DNA from: Nitrosomonas sp.
Lineage (GTDB): Bacteria; Pseudomonadota; Gammaproteobacteria; Burkholderiales; Nitrosomonadaceae
Reading direction: 5' to 3'
Assembly (NCBI GenBank): GCA_029881855.1
Contig: JAOULU010000073.1
Span: 1-7,702 of the forward strand
Length of the DNA: 7,702 nt
Positions within the stretch are counted from its first letter, which is position 1; each line of letters begins with the position of its first letter. Positions 1 to 7,702 of the stretch are shown in pieces. A program made the position numbers and the translations under genes. The notes beneath the pieces were generated by a model. That model ran no database searches, was not told the DNA's origin, and saw only the letters and a list, made by a program, of their open reading frames with translations.

Positions 1-507
1 ATGCGCTAATATTGGATGTGTTCGAGTTGCTTTGGAAGTCCAAGTTAGACTTGAAACTCTGTATTGCAGGAAAAAAAGGATGGCTAGTTGATGAGCTGAT
101 GACGCGAATTCAAACTCACCCTGAGTTTGGAAATAGACTGATTTTTATTGAGAATCCTAATGATAGTGAAATCGAAGAGTTATATAAGTTTACTACTGGG
201 TTGATTTTTCTCTCTCGGGGAGAGGGGTTTGGTCTTCCTCTTATTGAGGCTGCACATTATGGAGTGCCGATCATATGTTCGAATATTCCAGTGTTTAGAG
301 AGATCGCTGGGGCTTATGCAACCTATGTGAATCTGGATTCACCACAAAGTATCAGTTATGAAGTTATTAAATGGTATGCTTTGAAAAATAAGGGAGAATT
401 GCCAGATAGTAGAGCGATGCCTAAATTAAATTGGGAAGAAAGTTCCAAGTGTTTATTGAACGCTATTTTTGAAGAAAACTGGTATTGGAATAATGGTAAA
501 TATTGGA

Positions 508-527
<20 letters not shown>
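1..527 (+). CDS. GT4-family glycosyltransferase, C-terminal part (5' end outside window)
   Basis: The reading frame is open to the left edge (first full codon at position 3), so this is the 3' part of a larger gene; the TTG at 12 is not a credible start. The visible part is the nucleotide-sugar-binding second Rossmann domain of a retaining GT-B glycosyltransferase. It shows a β-strand ending in 'LCIAGKKGW', the family signature EGFGLPLIE with its two glutamates (E-x7-E, codons 222-224 and 246-248), and 'NIPVFREIAG' shortly after. GT4 enzymes of this kind transfer sugars such as mannose or rhamnose from GDP- or dTDP-donors onto a lipid-linked glycan at the cytoplasmic side of the inner membrane. 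Donor and linkage cannot be read from the fragment. Similar C-terminal domains occur in the large multidomain transferases of mannan and rhamnan O-antigens, so the full protein may be longer than one GT. The DNA is AT-rich, about 28-43% GC in sampled 60-bp blocks. The end overlaps the next gene by 20 bp. Confidence 0.9.
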
Positions 528-2783
<2,256 letters not shown>

Positions 2784-2786
2784 GTC

Positions 2787-3644
2787 ATGCGAACATTAAT
2801 CACCGGGCTTGATGGGTTCACTGGATGCTATATTAAATCCGAACTAGAGGCGCACGGGCATACTGTCACGGGCTTGTCCAGCGACTTGACTGACCCAAAT
2901 GCTGTTGCTGTTGAGATAGGAAAGGTACGGCCGGAAGCGGTGATCCATCTTGCGGGTATCACTTTCGTAGGTAATGGAAATGCTAATGCCTTTTACGAAG
3001 TTAATCTAATAGGTACGCGTAATTTACTGGAGGCTTTGGCGCAACAAGTACCGAATGTACGCAGTATTCTTTTGGCAAGTAGTGCCAATGTATACGGCAA
3101 TCGCTCTGAAGGGATCTTGAGCGAAGAAGCTGCTCCTGATCCTGCTAATGATTATGCTGTAAGTAAGTTTGCTATGGAACAGATGGCCCGATTATGGATT
3201 GATCGATTACCATTGTTCATGGTTCGGCCATTCAACTATACGGGTGTGGGGCAGGATGAAGCATTTCTGATACCAAAGATTGTTGCACACTTTAGAGAAA
3301 AGAGGACGGCAATCGAACTGGGCAATTTGGAGGTTTGGCGTGAGTTTGGTGATGTGCGTACAGTGGCTGATATATATAGGAGGCTTTTAGAGCATTGCCC
3401 TGCTGGAGATATCCTTAATATCTGTACCGGCCAAACCCACTCTTTGCGCGAAGTAGTTGCACTGTGTGAAAAAATTACCGAACATAGTATCGAAATTAAG
3501 GTAAACCCAAAATTTGTACGTACTAATGAGGTACGTGTTCTAACGGGTGATAACAGCCATCTCAAACGTGTGGTTGGTGGCTGGCAAACATATGATCTTG
3601 AAGAGACGCTGACTTGGATGTTAACCGAAGATGAGGTGGTCTAG
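2787..3644 (+). CDS. NAD(P)-dependent GDP-4-keto-6-deoxysugar reductase, Rmd-like
   Basis: This 285-residue extended short-chain dehydrogenase/epimerase has the dinucleotide-binding loop GLDGFTG at 7-13. 'VIHLAG' is at 52-57, the catalytic serine region SSANVYG at 98-104, and the Y123-x3-K127 pair follows. 'VRPFNYTGVGQ' at 146-156 and 'REFGDVRTVADIYRRLLE' at 185-202 recall the 'R-D-F-T-D-V-R-D' segment of GDP-6-deoxy-D-lyxo-4-hexulose reductase (Rmd), which reduces the Gmd product to GDP-D-rhamnose. It does not look like GDP-fucose synthase (Fcl), which is longer and has a different N-terminal motif. In this operon it probably reduces C4, either of the plain Gmd product or of its C-methylated form. 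Whether the new hydroxyl is rhamno (manno) or talo is not readable from the sequence. At about 285 residues it is slightly shorter than typical Rmd proteins (around 300) but seems complete. The last codons contain the ribosome-binding site for the next gene. Confidence 0.85.
   Translation: MRTLITGLDGFTGCYIKSELEAHGHTVTGLSSDLTDPNAVAVEIGKVRPEAVIHLAGITFVGNGNANAFYEVNLIGTRNLLEALAQQVPNVRSILLASSANVYGNRSEGILSEEAAPDPANDYAVSKFAMEQMARLWIDRLPLFMVRPFNYTGVGQDEAFLIPKIVAHFREKRTAIELGNLEVWREFGDVRTVADIYRRLLEHCPAGDILNICTGQTHSLREVVALCEKITEHSIEIKVNPKFVRTNEVRVLTGDNSHLKRVVGGWQTYDLEETLTWMLTEDEVV
3633..3639 (+). promoter_or_regulatory. Shine-Dalgarno site for the TTG-started glycosyltransferase
   Basis: GAGGTGG lies inside the last codons of the Rmd-like gene and ends 7 nt before the TTG at 3647. 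It is the best ribosome-binding site in this operon. It decides the start of the next gene, which has no ATG near the beginning of its conserved sequence. Confidence 0.6.
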
Positions 3645-3646
3645 CA

Positions 3647-4777
3647 TTGAAAGTTGGGGTAGATGCAAGGTTATTATCGCGTCCCATTACAGGTATCGGA
3701 CGCTACACGATGGAAATGTGCCGTGCACTGTCTAAAATAGAAGAGGTCTCACTGCATCTTTATAGCCCCGCAGCTGTTCGTGCCGATGTGGCAACAGGAT
3801 TTGAAACAGCGAATATAAGAACCAAGGACTGGGATAACGGTTTGCTTCGGCAGATTTGGTCTGAGACTTATTTACCTTTATGGATAAAAAAAGATGCTGT
3901 GGATGTGTTCTGGGGGCCTGCGCACCGTTTACCGCATTGGCTTCCCCCCAATATCGCACGAGTCGTTACTATTCACGATCTGGTCTGGAAGTATGCGAGT
4001 GATACGATGCGCCCATTATCGCGCCTACTCGAAAAATCTCAGATGCCATTCGCAGTCAAGAATGCAGATCACGTTGTTGCCGATACCCGAGCAACAGCCA
4101 GCGCCGTCGTCAATGAGTTTCATATTACTCCGGCTAAATTATCAGTCATTACACTAGGGGCAAGCAAAGTTTCATCTGTGACTGATATGCAAGGACTTCA
4201 CTCGATGGGAATAAATCAGCCCTATTTTTTGTTTGTTGGCACGCTTGAGCCACGCAAGAACCTTCATAGGTTGTTACTGGCCTATGCTAGCCTGCCTGAT
4301 GATGTCAAAACACAGGCAAAATTTGTCATTGCAGGTGGCAAAGGGTGGGGTTATGTTGATCTACAGGATATGATTGCCCGTTTAGGCATAGGAAAGTATG
4401 TCAGCCTGCTTGGCTACGTAGACGAACATACATTGGCGGCACTTTATGCTAATGCCCAGTTTTTGGCAATGCCGTCACTTTATGAAGGTTTCGGCTTGCC
4501 TTTGATTGAAGCCATGGTTTATGGGACACCAGCACTTACCTCAAATAATTCTTCTATGCCGGAGGTAGCTGGCGATGCTGGTTTTCTAATTGATGCTCAT
4601 AATGTTGAATCAATTGCAAATGGCCTGATCAAATTAATAACTGATGAGAAAATTCGAGACAGTCTTGCCGCCAAAGCTAAAAACAATGCAGCCAAATTTA
4701 ATTGGGATGAATCGGCACAGCAGTTAATTATAGTATTCAAGAAAGCAATCTCTGCCCGGAACTCCTGTCTATTATGA
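3647..4777 (+). CDS. GT4-family glycosyltransferase (mannosyl/rhamnosyltransferase-like)
   Basis: This 376-residue protein appears to be a complete GT-B glycosyltransferase. The N-terminal acceptor domain opens with 'KVGVDARLLSRPITGIGRYT' (2-21), a hallmark of GT4 enzymes using GDP-mannose-type donors in O-antigen assembly. 'VTIHDLVWK' at 107-115 follows. The donor-binding domain starts near residue 192, with 'FVGTLEPRKNLHRLL' at 196-210. The signature EGFGLPLIE has glutamates E280 and E288. There is no signal peptide or clear membrane helix, so it should act at the cytoplasmic face of the inner membrane. Translation starts at TTG 3647: the conserved sequence begins there, a strong Shine-Dalgarno site precedes it, and it sits 2 nt after the upstream stop. 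A WbpY/WbdB-like role adding D-rhamnose or mannose is a fair guess from context; specificity is inferred. The stop overlaps the next start as ATGA. Confidence 0.9.
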   Translation: MKVGVDARLLSRPITGIGRYTMEMCRALSKIEEVSLHLYSPAAVRADVATGFETANIRTKDWDNGLLRQIWSETYLPLWIKKDAVDVFWGPAHRLPHWLPPNIARVVTIHDLVWKYASDTMRPLSRLLEKSQMPFAVKNADHVVADTRATASAVVNEFHITPAKLSVITLGASKVSSVTDMQGLHSMGINQPYFLFVGTLEPRKNLHRLLLAYASLPDDVKTQAKFVIAGGKGWGYVDLQDMIARLGIGKYVSLLGYVDEHTLAALYANAQFLAMPSLYEGFGLPLIEAMVYGTPALTSNNSSMPEVAGDAGFLIDAHNVESIANGLIKLITDEKIRDSLAAKAKNNAAKFNWDESAQQLIIVFKKAISARNSCLL

Positions 4778-5907
4778 AAGTCCTCCACTTTTACAAGACC
4801 TATTTCCCAGACAGCATGGGCGGTGTTGAGCAAGCTATTAATCAAATTGCTCGAAGCACGACGGAACTAGATATTGTCACAGAAATATTATCACTAAGCT
4901 CTGCTTTGACTAACAGCTCAATTAAAGTGGATGGACATTTGGTTCATCGTTGCCACTCTAATTTTGAGATAGCCTCTACACCATTTTCAATTTCAGCATT
5001 TCTAAAATTCAGACAGCTAGCCAAGGGAGCTGATCTCATTCACTACCATTTCCCTTATCCCTTTGCGGATCTACTTCACTTTGCTTCACGAATAAATAAG
5101 CCAACCTTACTAAGTTATCATTCGGATATTATCAAGCAAAAATATTTGCTTAAACTCTACAGGCCTCTAATGCATCAATTTTTATCAAGCGTTGGTCATA
5201 TTGTTGTTACGTCACCTAATTATATGGAAAGTACTACTTTTCTTTCGAAGTTTAAACACAAGACTAGTGTAGTTCCTTTTGGCCTAGACAAAAATAGCTA
5301 CCCAATTGTTTCCAGCAAAAAATTAAACTATTGGCGAGAACAATTTAACACACGATTTTTTCTTTTTGTTGGTGTGCTACGCTACTACAAGGGTCTCCAT
5401 ATCCTAATTGAGGCTGCTAGCAATTCAGATTATCCAATCGTCATTGTGGGTACAGGATCTATAGAGCAGGAATTGAAAACACTCGCGGCAAAACTTAAAA
5501 TACGTAATATATATTTTGTTGGTCGCCTGCCGAATGAAGACAAGGCGGCATTACTGGAACTTTGCTATGCATTTGTTTTTCCATCCCACCTTCGCTCAGA
5601 GGCCTTTGGTATCTCATTGTTGGAAGGAGCCATGTATGGAAAACCTTTAATCTCTTGCGAAATCGGCACAGGGACAACTTATATCAATATTGATAAAGAA
5701 ACCGGAATTGTCGTGCCGCCAAGTGATCCAGCAGCACTCCGTCAAGCTATGGATTACCTATGGAACAACCCAAAAGAGACTGCGACTATGGGAAAGCATG
5801 CAGAAGCACGTTATTGGAAATTGTTTACTGCTGAACAGATGGCTAAATCATACGTAAGTCTATACAAAGAACTATTAGAAATAAAATGTACTAAGATTAA
5901 TAATTAG
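4774..5907 (+). CDS. GT4-family glycosyltransferase, WbpZ/WbdC-like
   Basis: This 377-residue GT-B glycosyltransferase starts with 'MKVLHFYKTYFPDSMGGVEQ' (1-20). From memory this opening is typical of the WbpZ/WbdC group, which adds the first GDP-derived D-rhamnose or mannose residues to the lipid-linked primer in A-band-like rhamnan or O9-type mannan synthesis. Also present are 'LIHYHFPYPF' at 88-97, 'SYHSDIIKQK' at 114-123, the donor-domain opening 'FLFVGVLRYYKGLHIL' at 196-211, and 'FPSHLRSEAFGISLLEGA' at 269-286, whose E276 and E284 form the E-x7-E pair. 'ISCEIGTGT' at 293-301 is also group-like. It overlaps the previous gene by 4 bp (ATGA), with only a weak GGAA 12 nt upstream, so re-initiation is likely. 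Its DNA is AT-rich (about 30% GC in a sampled 60-bp block), unlike the next gene. It is probably the last gene of the operon, as 155 bp of non-coding DNA follow. Confidence 0.9.
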   Translation: MKVLHFYKTYFPDSMGGVEQAINQIARSTTELDIVTEILSLSSALTNSSIKVDGHLVHRCHSNFEIASTPFSISAFLKFRQLAKGADLIHYHFPYPFADLLHFASRINKPTLLSYHSDIIKQKYLLKLYRPLMHQFLSSVGHIVVTSPNYMESTTFLSKFKHKTSVVPFGLDKNSYPIVSSKKLNYWREQFNTRFFLFVGVLRYYKGLHILIEAASNSDYPIVIVGTGSIEQELKTLAAKLKIRNIYFVGRLPNEDKAALLELCYAFVFPSHLRSEAFGISLLEGAMYGKPLISCEIGTGTTYINIDKETGIVVPPSDPAALRQAMDYLWNNPKETATMGKHAEARYWKLFTAEQMAKSYVSLYKELLEIKCTKINN

Positions 5908-6062
5908 TTTGCAAATCTTAACATGTTTATGCAATATTATATTGAGACTGCAGTCTAACTTTAAGATTAAATTGGTAAATTTAATCTAGTTAATCAAACT
6001 CAGATAAGCTAATATCGTAATGAATATTACTCTCATCTTGATTTAACGATGTGCAGCCTGCA
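5908..6062 (+). other. AT-rich intergenic gap with palindromes; possible start of a second transcription unit
   Basis: This 155-bp gap separates the tight operon from the next gene and codes for nothing I can recognise. It holds the 12-bp palindrome AGACTGCAGTCT (5945-5956) and a 10-bp inverted repeat (5964-5987). TTAATC/GATTAA motifs recur, and TAAGATTAA occurs at 5892-5900 and 5962-5970. A poor -10-like TAATAT lies at 6010-6015 without a convincing -35 box, so a promoter for the downstream gene is possible but not shown. Confidence 0.45.
5964..5987 (+). repeat. 10-bp inverted repeat (AT-rich stem-loop)
   Basis: AGATTAAATT and AATTTAATCT are perfect reverse complements separated by GGTA. 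The stem is nearly all A-T and no T-run follows, so it is a weak candidate for an intrinsic terminator of the upstream operon. It could equally be a protein-binding site. Confidence 0.5.
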
Positions 6063-7022
6063 ATGAAATTCTTGATTACTGGGGCCAATGGTTTTATCGG
6101 CAAAGCACTTTGTGCTGCGCTTATTCAACGTGGACAATCTGTACGTGCGGCGGTTCGTGGCGCGACTTCTCTGGTAGAAGGCGCCGAACTGGTTATAGTC
6201 GGAAAAATCGACGGTGAAACGGATTGGACCAATGCATTGCGAGGTGTGGGCGCAGTAATCCATCTCGCCGCACGAGTACATGTCATGAAGGAATCGGCTG
6301 CCGACCCACTAGCGGAATATCTAAAGGTCAACCTTGACGGTACGAAAAATCTGGCAGTACAGGCTGCATGTGCTGGCGTTAAGCGGTTTGTTTATGTAAG
6401 TTCGGTCAAAGTAAACGGTGAACAGACTCACGGCCAACAAAGCTATACTGAACAGGACACACCTACACCTCAGGATTCCTATGGCATTACAAAATACCAG
6501 GCCGAAAATGCACTACATCACGTAGCACAAGAAACAGGACTTGAGATGGTCATTGTTCGTCCACCACTGGTGTATGGACCGGGCGTGAAAGGGAATTTCA
6601 TCAGTCTGTTGTCTGCTATAAACAGAGGGATACCTTTACCACTGGCAGGCGCAAACAATGCACGGAGCCTGATTTATGTCGGCAATCTGGTGGATGCTCT
6701 GATCGTCTGCGCTACGCATCCTAACGCGACTGGACAAACATATTTAGTAAGCGATGGCGAACCTATTTCTACTGCGTTACTAGTCAAAGAAATTGCTGAT
6801 GCTTTGGGGCGAAAGAATCATATGTTTTACTTTCCACCTGGACTATTACGCTTAATTGCTGCAATGCTGGGACGTGCCGATAAGATTGATCGCCTGTTTG
6901 GCTCATTACATGTGAATGATAATAAAATCCGCCAGGAGCTATCCTGGAGCCCACCTTACACACTTACTCAAGGTCTGCGTGAAACAGTCAACTGGTATTG
7001 CAAGTCGATCACCGGCCGCTAG
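6063..7022 (+). CDS. NAD-dependent NDP-sugar 4-reductase/epimerase, WbpV/WreQ-like
   Basis: This 319-residue extended short-chain dehydrogenase has the nucleotide-binding loop GANGFIG at 7-13. 'VIHLAARVHVM' at 65-75 is typical of the group, followed by the serine region VSSVKVNGE at 112-120, Y140-x3-K144, and 'VRPPLVYGPGVKGNF' at 165-179. Known relatives WbpV and WreQ reduce UDP-4-keto-6-deoxy-GlcNAc to UDP-N-acetyl-D-quinovosamine, usually beside a WecA/WbpL-like sugar-phosphate transferase and a WbpM-like dehydratase. A UDP-sugar C4 epimerase is the alternative. Here neither partner gene follows, so the supply of keto-sugar must come from elsewhere. I prefer the ATG at 6063 because 'MKFLITG' fits family N-termini; GTG 6051 would add four residues. 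No clear Shine-Dalgarno site is seen. Its GC content is higher (57% in a sampled 60-bp block) than that of the preceding gene, suggesting a different history or a resident gene. Confidence 0.85.
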   Translation: MKFLITGANGFIGKALCAALIQRGQSVRAAVRGATSLVEGAELVIVGKIDGETDWTNALRGVGAVIHLAARVHVMKESAADPLAEYLKVNLDGTKNLAVQAACAGVKRFVYVSSVKVNGEQTHGQQSYTEQDTPTPQDSYGITKYQAENALHHVAQETGLEMVIVRPPLVYGPGVKGNFISLLSAINRGIPLPLAGANNARSLIYVGNLVDALIVCATHPNATGQTYLVSDGEPISTALLVKEIADALGRKNHMFYFPPGLLRLIAAMLGRADKIDRLFGSLHVNDNKIRQELSWSPPYTLTQGLRETVNWYCKSITGR

Positions 7023-7198
7023 CAAATAGAATTTGTACAGCCTCGCAAAAGTCTGACAACTAAGACACCCAGAAATTAATATTTAAAATCAGTGCAATAG
7101 CTTGCCATCGTTCTGATTCGCACTTTGATAGAAATATTTTCATTTAAAAATCCATCTAACACGGGATTAATCGGCGCCTCTCTAATGCTCATTTGCGG

Positions 7199-7204
7199 TA
7201 AAAT
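7199..7204 (+). promoter_or_regulatory. Possible -10 box of the purM promoter
   Basis: TAAAAT is 47 nt upstream of the purM TTG and just before a palindromic region. The lack of a recognisable -35 hexamer keeps this tentative. Confidence 0.3.
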
Positions 7205-7234
7205 TACAGATCATGATCTGCAATTAATCTGTAA
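7204..7234 (+). repeat. Nested palindromes in the purM leader
   Basis: The 14-bp perfect palindrome CAGATCATGATCTG (7207-7220) overlaps an 8-bp inverted repeat, TTACAGAT (7204-7211) with ATCTGTAA (7227-7234). The left arm is shared, so the two structures exclude each other in RNA. The inner palindrome contains two GATC sites. This may be an operator just downstream of a promoter, or an mRNA leader fold; neither is proven. Confidence 0.5.
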
Positions 7235-7240
7235 CAGCAC

Positions 7241-7245
7241 GAGAA
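7241..7245 (+). promoter_or_regulatory. Ribosome-binding site of purM
   Basis: GAGAA lies 6 nt before the TTG at 7252. It is a modest Shine-Dalgarno match, but it supports the TTG start because no in-frame ATG is available near the conserved N-terminus. Confidence 0.45.
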
Positions 7246-7251
7246 CGCAAC

Positions 7252-7702
7252 TTGACTTCATCTAATTCTAAAAATTCTAAGTCACAACTGTCTTATCGTG
7301 ATGCTGGTGTAGACATTGATGCCGGCGACCGCCTGATCGAAAATATCAAGCCTTACGCTAAACGCACACTACGACCAGAGGTACTCACTGGCATAGGCGG
7401 ATTCGGCGCATTATTTGAAATTTCAAAGAAATATCAAAATCCAGTTCTGGTTTCTGGTACAGATGGCGTTGGCACTAAACTCAAACTGGCGTTTCAGCTC
7501 GATAAACATGACAGCATTGGCATTGACTTGGTTGCCATGAGTGTTAACGATATTCTGGTATTGGGAGCAGAGCCTCTATTCTTTCTAGATTATTTTTCCT
7601 GCGGCAAATTGCATGTAGATACTGCCACAGCCGTTGTCAGCGGTATTGCGGCAGGATGTGAACAAGCAGGCTGTGCACTCATTGGTGGAGAAACAGCAGA
7701 AA
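7252..7702 (+). CDS. purM: Phosphoribosylformylglycinamidine cyclo-ligase (AIR synthetase), N-terminal part
   Basis: The first 150 codons are present and the frame runs off the right edge; full PurM is about 345 residues. The enzyme uses ATP to close the imidazole ring of FGAM, giving 5-aminoimidazole ribonucleotide, the fifth step of de novo purine synthesis in the cytoplasm. Diagnostic segments are '[14 protein letters not shown]' at 13-26, '[12 protein letters not shown]' at 46-57, the ATP-binding '[11 protein letters not shown]' at 68-78, '[20 protein letters not shown]' at 91-110, and 'GGETAE' at 145-150. The start is TTG 7252: the short serine/lysine-rich lead before 'LSYRDAGV' fits betaproteobacterial PurM proteins that begin 'MTSS', and there is no ATG alternative. 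It is a core gene with its own leader. It is probably unrelated in function to the polysaccharide genes and marks the chromosomal border of that cluster. Confidence 0.97.
   Translation, partial: MTSSNSKNSKSQLSYRDAGVDIDAGDRLIENIKPYAKRTLRPEVLTGIGGFGALFEISKKYQNPVLVSGTDGVGTKLKLAFQLDKHDSIGIDLVAMSVNDILVLGAEPLFFLDYFSCGKLHVDTATAVVSGIAAGCEQAGCALIGGETAE

Larger units (their letters stand above)
7023..7251 (+). other. Intergenic region and likely purM promoter/leader
   Basis: These 229 bp carry no convincing open frame, RNA gene or GC-rich terminator hairpin. The first half is AT-rich and featureless. Near the end, TAAAAT at 7199-7204 matches a sigma-70 -10 box at five of six positions, but I cannot find a good -35 box 16-18 nt upstream. 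Nested palindromes follow directly (7204-7234), then the purM ribosome-binding site. Confidence 0.5.

Noticed and set aside
469..507. TTG 469 or ATG 493 as an earlier start of the methyltransferase
   Set aside because: The added residues come from sequence already used by the upstream gene's conserved-frame tail and do not resemble the family N-terminus; the zinc-binding cysteines begin 10 residues after the ATG at 508.
2787..3644. GDP-L-fucose synthase (fcl) as the identity of the reductase
   Set aside because: The N-terminal GLDGFTG loop, the length of 285 and the 'REFGDVRTV' segment fit Rmd-type reductases better than Fcl, which would also have epimerase residues that I do not see.
3894..4157. 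87-codon plus-strand frame inside the glycosyltransferase at 3647
   Set aside because: It is an alternative frame within a conserved GT4 gene with no domain or ribosome-binding site of its own.
5964..5987. Intrinsic terminator after the operon
   Set aside because: The stem is almost all A-T and is not followed by a run of T, so it would be weak; I list it only as an inverted repeat.
6051..6062. GTG 6051 as the start of the WbpV-like gene
   Set aside because: It has no ribosome-binding site and adds four residues not expected in the family; ATG 6063 puts the conserved 'KFLITGANG' directly at the N-terminus.
7023..7251. Riboswitch or small RNA gene upstream of purM
   Set aside because: I cannot match the stretch to a purine or other known riboswitch core, and apart from the palindromes there is no stable extended fold visible by eye.

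Overview
The window is the right-hand end of a lipopolysaccharide O-antigen or surface-polysaccharide gene cluster, lying against the housekeeping purine gene purM. All genes are on the plus strand. Protein styles and the PurM N-terminus suggest a betaproteobacterium, perhaps of the Nitrosomonadales/Methylophilales type. This is inferred from resemblance only, and no rRNA or other decisive marker is present.

Positions 1-5907 hold six tightly packed genes that look like one transcription unit: the 3' end of a GT4 glycosyltransferase, a sugar C-methyltransferase, GDP-mannose 4,6-dehydratase (gmd), an Rmd-like NAD(P)-dependent 4-keto-reductase, and two more GT4 glycosyltransferases. Junctions are a 20-bp overlap, gaps of 2, 3 and 2 nt, and a 4-bp ATGA overlap, so translational coupling is likely. 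The first gene, the start of the methyltransferase gene and the last glycosyltransferase are clearly more AT-rich than the rest, a mosaic typical of O-antigen loci.

The three middle enzymes form a plausible pathway. Gmd makes GDP-4-keto-6-deoxy-D-mannose. The NovU/TylC3/TcaB9-type enzyme adds a methyl group to ring carbon, probably C3. The Rmd-like enzyme reduces the C4 ketone. The product would be a branched GDP-6-deoxyhexose of the 3-C-methyl-rhamnose or virenose kind. The two downstream glycosyltransferases resemble GDP-mannose/GDP-D-rhamnose-using enzymes of homopolymer O-antigen systems, the second especially the WbpZ/WbdC kind. The cluster may therefore make a D-rhamnan-like chain carrying or ending in a C-methylated sugar.

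After an AT-rich 155-bp gap (5908-6062) comes a separate, more GC-rich gene for a WbpV/WreQ-like NDP-4-keto-sugar reductase (6063-7022). A 229-bp non-coding stretch with nested palindromes follows, then the first 150 codons of purM from a TTG start, running off the window. I see no RNA genes, CRISPR arrays, insertion sequences or phage genes. I found no clearly new system. The most interesting point is the C-methyltransferase built into a GDP-D-rhamnose-like operon.
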